Source: Candidatus Zixiibacteriota bacterium (GTDB lineage: Bacteria; Zixibacteria; MSB-5A5; SM23-73-2). From it: DNA of 11,889 nucleotides. This document shows, piece after piece, positions 5,362 to 11,259 of this stretch. The stretch's first letter is position 1. Each line of letters opens with the position of its first letter. The stretch is from NCBI GenBank assembly GCA_030615745.1, contig JAUWYR010000056.1, positions 1 through 11,889 of the forward strand. The letters run 5' to 3'. The notes beneath the pieces are model-generated. The model was not told where the DNA came from. It did not search any database and saw nothing but the letters and a program-made list of their open reading frames with translations. The position numbers and the translations under genes are program-made.

Positions 5362-6402
5362 ATGGCAAGAAAAGCTCCAACAATTTTGTTGACGGTGGAG
5401 GAAAGGAAGGCGATTCAGTCTATTATCCGGAAGAGTAGTTCTGAACAACGGATGGTTTTGCGGGCAAAAATAGTTTTGTTAGCATCTCAGGGTTTGCGGA
5501 ATGACGAGATTATGAAGCAATTGAAGGTGAGTAAACCTGTAGTCATCAAATGGAGGAGTCGTTTTGCTCAAGATAGATTGAAGGGTCTTGAGGATGCCCC
5601 CCGTCCAGGGAAACCCAGAGTGTATAGTCCGGAGGTACGAATCAAGGTTGCTGCGGAGGCTTGCAACCCTCCTGAAGGACAGACGCATTGGAGTACCCGT
5701 GATCTGGCTAAGCACATAGGTGGAATAAGCCACGTGGCAGTCCATCGGATTCTCTCTGCCGAGAGGATCAAGCCGCATCTGTATAAAATGTGGAAAGATA
5801 GTTCTGATCCAGACTTTACCTCCAAAATGATCGAGGTTGTGGGATTGTATATGGACCCTCCCGAAAATGCAGTGGTGTTGAGCGTAGATGAGAAGACGGC
5901 AATTCAGTCCTTGGGGCGTCCCAAACAGAACAAACCAGTTAGACCAGGTCAAGTAGAAAAAATCAACCATGAATATATTAGATACGGAACCAAATCTTTG
6001 ATTGCTGCCCTGGCGGTTCATGAAGGAACCGTCAAAGGGGAGTGTTTCGACCGGCATAGCCATAAAGAATTCTTAATTTTCCTTAAGAATCTTGCCCGGC
6101 AATACCCGGACAAAGAGCTCCACTTAATTGTGGATAACCTCAGCCCCGCCTACGGCGGGGAAAAGATTCGAAGATGGCTTCAACGCCACTCCAGAGTTCA
6201 ATTCCATTTCACTCCCACCTATGCTTCGTGGCTTAATCAAATTGAACTTTGGTTTAGTATTCTGGCTCGAAAAGTGATTCGTCGTGGGGTTTTCACCTCA
6301 AAAGAAGACCTTGTAAATAAAATCATGGAATTCATCAAGCGATACAATCGAGAAGCTAAACCTTTTCGATGGACATATACAGGCGATCCATTAACAATAT
6401 AG
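5362..6402 (+). CDS. IS630-family DDE transposase
   Basis: A 346-residue transposase that cuts and joins the IS ends at TA targets. Residues about 10-75 contain the first helix-turn-helix (GLRNDEIMKQLKVSKPVVIKWRSRF), about 85-140 a second winged-helix-like part (STRDLAKHI..ISHVAVHRIL). The catalytic core has the expected triad: Asp176 in LSVDEKTAIQSL, Asp258 in LHLIVDN, and Glu295 in SWLNQIELWF, with MRPGQ-like and YIRYGT motifs between. The start is well supported by GGAGGA five bases upstream. Oddity: residues 262-266 (PAYGG) are coded exactly by a 15-bp GC-rich palindrome. Family members I recall have a His-containing stretch such as THKHP just after Asp-Asn, so one conserved His is lost here. 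The frame is intact, but activity may be affected. Confidence 0.92.
   Translation: MARKAPTILLTVEERKAIQSIIRKSSSEQRMVLRAKIVLLASQGLRNDEIMKQLKVSKPVVIKWRSRFAQDRLKGLEDAPRPGKPRVYSPEVRIKVAAEACNPPEGQTHWSTRDLAKHIGGISHVAVHRILSAERIKPHLYKMWKDSSDPDFTSKMIEVVGLYMDPPENAVVLSVDEKTAIQSLGRPKQNKPVRPGQVEKINHEYIRYGTKSLIAALAVHEGTVKGECFDRHSHKEFLIFLKNLARQYPDKELHLIVDNLSPAYGGEKIRRWLQRHSRVQFHFTPTYASWLNQIELWFSILARKVIRRGVFTSKEDLVNKIMEFIKRYNREAKPFRWTYTGDPLTI
6145..6159 (+). repeat. In-frame 15-bp palindrome inside the transposase
   Basis: CCCGCC-TAC-GGCGGG is a perfect 6-3-6 palindrome (extendable by one base pair each side) occupying exactly five codons, PAYGG. It has the same size and form as the intergenic modules at 4556-4570 and 10442-10456, differing from the reverse complement of the former in three positions. 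Confidence 0.6.
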
Positions 6403-6414
6403 GTAAATTGATTT

Positions 6415-6428
6415 ATGAAACAGTGCAC
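6415..6428 (-). repeat. Right terminal inverted repeat of the IS
   Basis: Mirror of the left end with one mismatch, followed by the TA target at 6429-6430. The outward ATG here leads only to a short frame that stops after a few codons. It lies 13 bases beyond the transposase stop. Confidence 0.82.
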
Positions 6429-6456
6429 TAGTAACTAATTAAAAAAAGGGAAAGAT

Positions 6457-6975
6457 ATGTATCATAGAATAAGGATTTTCAGTTCAGTTTTTATAATAGT
6501 TTTCTTCTTGCTGACGATTTTCAGTAGCATTTTTGCGGACTCATTTAGAGGCAAGCCGATTTTGTCAGGAACTTGGAGAAACCAAGAAATAGAATATGTT
6601 GCAGGGGAGACACTGGTAAAGCTAAAGCCGGGTGTAAGTCCGTCGCAGATTGAGCAACTACTTGATGAAAATGAAGGTTTTCTGATTGGAGATTTTGATA
6701 AATACCGATGGGGTCTTGTGGGTTTGATACCCTTTAATCCCCGGACTATAATCAAATATAATCTTCCTCAAAAGACAAAAGTAACGATAAAAATATACAA
6801 CATCTTGGGTCAATTGGTAAAAACATTGGTGGATGAGGTTCAGGGATCTGGTGTGCATCAGATTGCCTGGAAGGGTGAAAATAATTCAGGGCAGAAAGTT
6901 TCGAGCGGGATATACTTCTACAGGATTCAAACCGAAGACTTTGTTGAGGTTAAAAAGATGATATTTATAAAATAG
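6457..6975 (+). CDS. Mini-protein: protease-type signal and propeptide fused to type IX secretion C-terminal tail
   Basis: Of 172 residues, 1-28 are a signal peptide. Residues about 44-88 (EYVAGETLVKLKPGVSPSQI onward) look like the start of the propeptide of secreted subtilisin-like proteases (fervidolysin type). From residue 91, IPFNPRTIIKYNLP to the C-terminus KKMIFIK is a FlgD-like type IX secretion sorting domain with its NILGQLVKTLVDE, WKGENNSGQKVSSGIYFYR signatures. The catalytic domain that should lie between is wholly absent, and the two ends meet in frame around residues 88-92. So this is either an internally deleted protease gene or a small secreted product in its own right. The ribosome binding site is weak (AAGGGA). 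Only 26 bases separate the start from the IS, so its original promoter may be lost. The next gene follows after a few bases. Confidence 0.75.
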   Translation: MYHRIRIFSSVFIIVFFLLTIFSSIFADSFRGKPILSGTWRNQEIEYVAGETLVKLKPGVSPSQIEQLLDENEGFLIGDFDKYRWGLVGLIPFNPRTIIKYNLPQKTKVTIKIYNILGQLVKTLVDEVQGSGVHQIAWKGENNSGQKVSSGIYFYRIQTEDFVEVKKMIFIK

Positions 6976-6981
6976 GAGAAG

Positions 6982-7542
6982 ATGATGGAAAAAAAGGTTT
7001 TGCTATTGGTTATTTGCTTTTTCTTTTTATTTGCCGCTTTTTTGAATGGGGCTGAGCTAAAGATAGAAGTTATCAAAACAGCTACGATCGATTCAACAAA
7101 CAAATCTTTTTATGGCAGATTGCTTTTTAAGTTCGATCTTCCTTCTCAGCTTGAAGAAGGCTTCATAGACTATGCGGAGATAATTTTTAAATCTGAGCCA
7201 AATATGAGCAATGCTCGTACAGTTGTTTTAGGAGCATATCCTTTGACCAGAGACTGGGAGGAAAACGATGTAGCGTGGGATTCACCCTGGACCGATGAAG
7301 GGGGGGATTATATCGATTCCCTTGGTTTGTCTGGACTTCTATTAAAGTCAAAGGATTACAGGATTGCTTTAGATATTACTCAGATAGTAAGGCTTTGGGT
7401 TAAAAAATCATTATCCAATTATGGCCTAGTTTTAATCCCCTTGGAATCTGAATATTCTTTAAAGTTACTTCATCATCCCGATTTACCCGATGATGTTAAT
7501 GCGGAGGTAAGAATATTCTTTACCGCAAAAGAGAAGAAGTAA
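6982..7542 (+). CDS. Secreted DNRLRE/CBM96-like domain protein
   Basis: A 186-residue exported protein with a signal peptide covering residues 1 to about 23 (hydrophobic LLLVICFFFLFAAF, cleavage near NGA). The rest resembles a single DNRLRE-type (TGF-propeptide-like, CBM96-like) jelly-roll module: FYGRLLFKFDLP near 43-54, IDYAEIIFKS, then TRDWEENDVAWDSPW near 88-103 and the final LDITQIVRLWV near 125-135 with YGLVLIP after it. Such modules occur in surface proteins and are proposed to bind carbohydrate; binding here is inferred only. GGAG lies 3 bases before the first ATG (6982) and 6 before the second (6985), so the true start may be 6985. The ribosome binding site overlaps the stop of the upstream mini-protein gene, indicating translational coupling in a two-gene operon that ends at a hairpin near 7575. 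Confidence 0.75.
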   Translation: MMEKKVLLLVICFFFLFAAFLNGAELKIEVIKTATIDSTNKSFYGRLLFKFDLPSQLEEGFIDYAEIIFKSEPNMSNARTVVLGAYPLTRDWEENDVAWDSPWTDEGGDYIDSLGLSGLLLKSKDYRIALDITQIVRLWVKKSLSNYGLVLIPLESEYSLKLLHHPDLPDDVNAEVRIFFTAKEKK

Positions 7543-7574
7543 AGAAAATTTAGAAAAATCTTAAAGTGGGTTGG

Positions 7575-7600
7575 AGCCACCTGATAGATGGCTTTTGCTT
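7575..7600 (+). terminator. Probable terminator of the mini-protein/DNRLRE operon
   Basis: AGCCACCT pairs with AGATGGCT (one mismatch) around loop GAT, followed by TTTTGCTTTG. It lies about 30 bases after the stop codon at 7542. Confidence 0.5.
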
Positions 7601-7651
7601 TGCCTGCCATTTAATTCTGAAACATTAAACCTAACTTTTCGTATTTTTAAC

Positions 7652-7679
7652 TTGAAAAAATAAAATTTTAGGTTATTAT
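7652..7679 (+). promoter_or_regulatory. Possible sppA promoter
   Basis: TTGAAA (7652-7657), 16-base spacer, TATTAT (7674-7679). It would give a leader of about 230 bases. The sequence is very AT-rich, so this is a weak call. Confidence 0.35.
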
Positions 7680-7718
7680 TATGTCTAAACAGAGAGCCAG
7701 TTATGGATAAAAAATTAA

Positions 7719-7785
7719 GAATTTGATATTTGTGTAAAAAGCTTTACTCCTGACCCTTAAAAAATGTGTCAACACTGAGGTCAAA
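7719..7785 (+). repeat. Dispersed repeat, uninterrupted copy
   Basis: About 65 bases that align with 10354-10467 once three 15-bp blocks are removed from the latter. Shared core pieces include AGCTTTACTCCTGAC (one change), CTTAAAAA, GTGTCA and ACTGAGGTC. This copy has none of the GC-rich blocks. Confidence 0.65.
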
Positions 7786-7917
7786 AGACAAAACAAAAAA
7801 CCGTCTAAATGAAATTGGATTTTTTTATCCGGTGTCGTAAAAAGGTTTTCGCTAAAGAGATTGATAAAACGAAAAAATTTTTTGTAAAAACTTAAACTTC
7901 AAAAAAGGAGATGTGAT

Positions 7918-10329
7918 ATGACCAAAAAAATCCTTTTAGCTTTTTTGCTCTTATCCTTTTTGTCCTTTTCCTTTGCTTTCTCCCAAGAGGTTCCAACCTC
8001 AGGCTTTTTATCTCCATATTCTTCTGTTGCTCAAGCAGATGATGCTTTATCCATTGGATTTAACCCTGCTGGTCTTGGATGGGAAAGAGAAAACCAAACT
8101 TATCTTTTACACTCCTATACTGATTCGAGTTTCAAAGGGAACACCGGGATTTTCCTTTCAGCAGGAAACTTAGGATTTTCTGTTGAGTGGTTAGGTTACC
8201 AACTTGAGGAGTGGTATCGGAAATATACTATAGCGGGAGGATTTAAACTTGTTGATAAACTGTATTTCGGCTCAAGTTACAGCTGGTTTGGGTCCAAGAT
8301 AAAAGAATACGATGACCTCTCCTCCTGGAACATCGGATTTTTAGCCAGGCTTTGTCCTTTTTCATCCATTGGATTTGTGGTTAAAGACTTGAATCGCCCT
8401 AAATTTGGAGAAGAGATGATCGATAGGTCTTATCATTTAGGGGTAGCTTTAAGACCTTTATCAGATAGGATTACTTTCTCAGTGGACGGCTTGCTTTACG
8501 AATATCAGAAAATAAAGGATTTAAAAACAAGATACAGGGCAGAGATTGAAATTTGGGATGGTCTAATCCTATCAGGGGATATAGACAACGATGGAAACTT
8601 GGGGATCAACGCAAGGATAAATTTACCCCGGGCAGGTTTCGGTTCCTATCACCATTTCAAAAAAGATAATAAAACTGAGGGAGTCGTTTACCTCAACACT
8701 TCTAAGGACAGGTACAGGAGCTGGTTTCAGCCCAAAAATAATTTTTTGGAGTTGAAACTTTCTGGAGAGATTTTAGAGGAGCCGAAGAGGTTTTTCATAT
8801 TCGGTCCCAAAAGGAAAAGTATGTTTGAATTGATTAACACAATCCATAAAGCCAAAGAGGATCGGACGGTTAAAGGAATTTTAATTAGGCTCGAACCTCT
8901 GGACATTGGCTGGGCTAAAGCTCAGGAGATTAGAGAGGCGATCTTGGATTTCAGAAAGACCGGGAAGAAGGTTTTGTGTTTTATGGAGCTTGGCTCTGAT
9001 AAAGAGTATTATTTAGCTTGTGCCTGTGATAAAATCATAATGGCTCCCTCTGGTTATTTAGGTTTTGATGGCTTGGCATCAGAGGTGACTTTCATTAAGG
9101 GGACTTTGGACAAGTTAGGAATAAAGGCTGAACTTGAACATATCGGTGATTATAAAACTGCGTCTGATCTTGTAACTCGGGATAAGATGTCTGATGCCCA
9201 TAGAGAGGTGGTGAATTCCATTTTAGATGATTTCTATTTTCAGTTGACCGAGGGCGTGGCTGAATCAAGAGGATTAAGCCGGGATGAAGTTAAATCCGCA
9301 ATCGATAATGGTCCTTACACCGCAAATGAAGCTTTTGAAGCAGGGTTGGTTGACACTTTGGCTTATTATGATGAGCTCGAAGATATGGCTGAAAAAATGA
9401 TTGTGGAAAAGCCTCATAAGATAAAATTTAAAGAATATTCTGAAAGGAAATATTATCAATACTCCTGGGCAATTCCACCTAAGATAGCAGTTATTTTTGC
9501 CACCGGGATGATTCTTTCTGGAGAAAGTGATGATAATTTTCTTTTTGGGAAAATAATGGGAGCAGAGACAATAGCCTCTGCCATAAAAAAAGCCAGAGAG
9601 GACAAATCGATAAAAGCTATAGTTTTCAGGGTTGACAGTCCTGGTGGCTCGGGTATTGCCTCTGATGCGATATGGAGGGAGATAGGGAGGACTAAAGGCA
9701 AAAAACCATTTGTGGTCTCGATGTCTGATGTGGCTGGTTCCGGCGGGTATTTTATCTCCTGCCTTGCTGATACTATTTTTGCTATGCCAGCAACCTATAC
9801 CGGTTCTATTGGTGTGATCTCAGGTAAATTTGATCTCTCAGGACTTTACAAAAAAATCGGCTTTTCAAAAGAGACTGTGAAAAGGGGGGAACATGCGGAT
9901 TTTTTCACCTCCACCAGGAGTTTTACCAAAGAAGAAAGGGAGATCGTTAAACGCCAAATAAAAGAGTTCTACGACGATTTCGTGAGAAAGGTCTCTGAGG
10001 GAAGAGAAATACCTTTTGATTCTGTTCACCAGATTGCTCAGGGCAGGGTCTGGACTGGTAATCAGGGTAAGGAAAATGGCTTGGTAGATGAATTAGGTGG
10101 ATTGAGATTGGCGATAGCTTGTGCTAAGAAGATGGCAGGTATTTCTCAGGAAAAGGAGATAAAAATAGTTACTTTACCTAAGAGAAGATGGGCTCTCTCC
10201 CTGGGAATTGGGCAGATTTTTTCCAAATCCTTAGAATTTGAACCTCTTTTTAAAGAGCTGGAGAAAATTGAATTTTTAGAGGACGAAAGAATTTTGTTTT
10301 TAGTTCCCTATCAGATAGAGATCGAGTAG
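7918..10329 (+). CDS. sppA: Signal peptide peptidase SppA (67K type) with N-terminal outer-membrane-barrel-like domain
   Basis: An 803-residue protein. Residues 1-22 are a signal peptide. Residues about 28-270 resemble the N-terminal part of PorV/UPF0164-type outer-membrane proteins, with ADDALSIGFNPAGLG at 40-54 followed by alternating beta-strand sequence. Residues about 277-780 are a complete tandem-domain SppA, the membrane serine protease that digests leftover signal peptides. The catalytic Lys is Lys413 in GDYKTA of the first repeat; the nucleophile is Ser608 in SDVAGSGGYF of the second. Their spacing (195) is close to that of E. coli Lys209/Ser409. RVDSPGG at 571-577 and TGSIGVISG at 628-636 are also present. 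Classical SppA is about 620 residues with a membrane anchor; here the anchor is replaced by the barrel-like domain, suggesting outer-membrane placement. GGAG lies 7 bases before the ATG. Followed by a composite repeat. Confidence 0.92.
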   Translation: MTKKILLAFLLLSFLSFSFAFSQEVPTSGFLSPYSSVAQADDALSIGFNPAGLGWERENQTYLLHSYTDSSFKGNTGIFLSAGNLGFSVEWLGYQLEEWYRKYTIAGGFKLVDKLYFGSSYSWFGSKIKEYDDLSSWNIGFLARLCPFSSIGFVVKDLNRPKFGEEMIDRSYHLGVALRPLSDRITFSVDGLLYEYQKIKDLKTRYRAEIEIWDGLILSGDIDNDGNLGINARINLPRAGFGSYHHFKKDNKTEGVVYLNTSKDRYRSWFQPKNNFLELKLSGEILEEPKRFFIFGPKRKSMFELINTIHKAKEDRTVKGILIRLEPLDIGWAKAQEIREAILDFRKTGKKVLCFMELGSDKEYYLACACDKIIMAPSGYLGFDGLASEVTFIKGTLDKLGIKAELEHIGDYKTASDLVTRDKMSDAHREVVNSILDDFYFQLTEGVAESRGLSRDEVKSAIDNGPYTANEAFEAGLVDTLAYYDELEDMAEKMIVEKPHKIKFKEYSERKYYQYSWAIPPKIAVIFATGMILSGESDDNFLFGKIMGAETIASAIKKAREDKSIKAIVFRVDSPGGSGIASDAIWREIGRTKGKKPFVVSMSDVAGSGGYFISCLADTIFAMPATYTGSIGVISGKFDLSGLYKKIGFSKETVKRGEHADFFTSTRSFTKEEREIVKRQIKEFYDDFVRKVSEGREIPFDSVHQIAQGRVWTGNQGKENGLVDELGGLRLAIACAKKMAGISQEKEIKIVTLPKRRWALSLGIGQIFSKSLEFEPLFKELEKIEFLEDERILFLVPYQIEIE

Positions 10330-10386
10330 AAAAGGATTTTAATACTTTCAGGTGAATTTAGATAGTTGCGTCAGAAGCTCTACTCC

Positions 10387-10401
10387 CCTGGCCGGGCAGG
10401 C
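10387..10401 (-). repeat. 15-bp module, inverted copy of 4354-4368
   Basis: Reads CCTGGCCGGGCAGGC on the plus strand, the exact reverse complement of 4354-4368. Removing it joins TACTCC to TGAC, as found uninterrupted at 7745-7754. Confidence 0.7.
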
Positions 10402-10426
10402 TGACGCTTAAAAAGGTGTCAGGACT

Positions 10427-10441
10427 TCCACCGAAGGTGGA
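10427..10441 (+). repeat. 15-bp palindromic module TCCACC-GAA-GGTGGA
   Basis: A perfect 6-3-6 palindrome. It lies directly against a second module of the same form; removing both joins GGACT to GAGGTC, matching ACACT-GAGGTC of the uninterrupted copy. Confidence 0.65.
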
Positions 10442-10456
10442 TCCGCCTCTGGTGGA
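10442..10456 (+). repeat. 15-bp palindromic module TCCGCC-TCT-GGTGGA
   Basis: A 6-3-6 palindrome with one G-T pair, closely similar to the module at 4556-4570 read in reverse complement. Adjacent to the previous module with no spacer. Confidence 0.65.
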
Positions 10457-10547
10457 GAGGTCCTGACATAACATAAAAAATTTCTGCTTGTTCGTTGTTT
10501 GCACGAATGGAATTCGCGCTACAATTTTGTATTATATTTCTTTTTGG

Positions 10548-10573
10548 AAAGAACCACTAAGAGGGCTCTTTTT
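10548..10573. terminator. Weak hairpin between convergent genes
   Basis: AAAGAACC and GGCTCTTT can pair (one mismatch on the plus strand, a G-U pair on the minus strand) with an 8-base loop; on the plus strand five T follow within and after the stem. It overlaps the stop codon of the GGDEF-like gene and could end the sppA transcript. Low confidence. Confidence 0.28.
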
Positions 10574-11066
10574 ACTGCTGACAAATGAAATTGTTTTGAA
10601 CGAAATTTAAAAATTGTTTTTCTCCTGAATCCTCTTCAGGAAAAGAGACAATTTTTGTCTTTATCTTTAAGTTCTGAGAAGCTTTGCTTTTTGGTCCATT
10701 GATTGAGTTTTCGATAAAATATTTTATCTCCTGGTTTAATCTTTTTGATAAACAAAATGCACCATCTTTGGGGGTCTCAAATAATAAAAGCGCTAATCTT
10801 TGATCTTCCAATCCCGAGACAATATCTGTTTCCCTTACAGAGATTCTAATGAACTTTTCTAAGTCGTGGAAAAACTTTTTGGGATTTTTATAATTTTTGA
10901 CCAATCCATTCAAGCTCTTAAAATCTAAGAGTATCAGAGATAAAAATTCAGAGTATCTTTTAGCCCTCCTAAGCTCTTCGGTGGCTCTCAAGCCAAAGTT
11001 TTTGTGAGAGCGGTAAAGTCTTTTGAGTGGGACTCCTTTTGCCTTTTTTGTTTCCAATAGGTTCAT
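10572..11066 (-). CDS. Degenerate GGDEF-like domain protein
   Basis: A 164-residue soluble protein with no signal peptide. Residues about 28-120 follow the fold pattern of a GGDEF (diguanylate cyclase) domain: TEELRRAKRYSEFLSLILLDF at 29-49, FHDLEKFIRISVRETDIVSGLEDQRLALLLFET at 66-98 and a final RLNQEIKYF helix. The signature itself is lost: where GG(D/E)EF should be, the sequence reads LEDQR, and the usual metal-binding Asp-x-Asp-x-F-K is reduced to LLDFKSLN. It therefore should not make cyclic di-GMP and may instead be a binding or signalling partner. It lies downstream of the sigma-54 regulator on the same strand, 193 bases away, so a shared pathway is plausible. The ATG has AGGG six bases upstream. 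Confidence 0.68.
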   Translation of the reverse strand: MNLLETKKAKGVPLKRLYRSHKNFGLRATEELRRAKRYSEFLSLILLDFKSLNGLVKNYKNPKKFFHDLEKFIRISVRETDIVSGLEDQRLALLLFETPKDGAFCLSKRLNQEIKYFIENSINGPKSKASQNLKIKTKIVSFPEEDSGEKQFLNFVQNNFICQQ

Positions 11067-11116
11067 GATGAACCCTTTTTCAGATTCTTAACTAATTTAA
11101 TTCGTATATCGGTGTC

Positions 11117-11182
11117 GATGCTCGTATCGAAACTCGAGGCTGGTCTTTTTTTCTTTAGTTCGAGTTTCCAGCTTCGAGCATC
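11117..11182. repeat. Long imperfect inverted repeat
   Basis: GATGCTCG (11117-11124) pairs with CGAGCATC (11175-11182), and AAACTCGA (11130-11137) with TCGAGTTT (11160-11167), leaving a T-rich loop. It lies between the regulator stop and the GGDEF-like gene and may be a transcript-processing or terminating hairpin, or a dispersed repeat. Confidence 0.5.
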
Positions 11183-11259
11183 CTCACCAGCCTCGCCAAC
11201 CTTCAACGAGTTTCAACCTTTTAAATTCAGCTTGCAAAACAGTCAACTTTTTAATACAA

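Larger units (their letters stand above)
5285..6428 (+). mobile_element. Complete IS630-family insertion sequence
   Basis: The 1144-bp element is bounded by inverted ends GTGCAT/CTGTTTCAT (left GTGCATTGTTTCAT, right reads GTGCACTGTTTCAT), with weaker similarity continuing inward for about 14 more bases. A TA dinucleotide flanks each side (5283-5284 and 6429-6430), matching the TA target duplication of the IS630/Tc1-mariner group. It carries one intact transposase gene with its own promoter and ribosome binding site. Everything needed for movement appears present, apart from an odd palindrome in the transposase. Size and organisation are normal for the family. Confidence 0.88.
7543..7917. other. 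Intergenic region upstream of sppA
   Basis: About 375 bases without a credible gene. It holds the probable terminator at 7575-7600, a candidate promoter at 7652-7679, and the uninterrupted copy of a dispersed repeat at 7719-7785. The last 120 bases are A-rich and end in the sppA ribosome binding site. Confidence 0.65.
10354..10467 (+). repeat. Dispersed repeat with three 15-bp insertions
   Basis: Homologous to 7719-7785 but longer by three blocks of exactly 15 bases, at 10387-10401, 10427-10441 and 10442-10456. With blocks present it can fold as two nested structures: GCGTCAG/CTGACGC (10368-10374 with 10401-10407) and GTCAGGAC/GTCCTGAC (10418-10425 with 10460-10467), each with a module in its loop. 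It lies just after sppA and could end its transcript, although no T-run follows directly. Confidence 0.7.

Noticed and set aside
5479-6063. Minus-strand open frame of 194 codons inside the transposase
   Set aside because: Antisense shadow of a well-supported transposase; the protein has no recognisable features.
7741-7785. Possible small RNA or tRNA remnant upstream of sppA
   Set aside because: No cloverleaf or conserved tRNA bases; the stretch is explained as a copy of the repeat after sppA.
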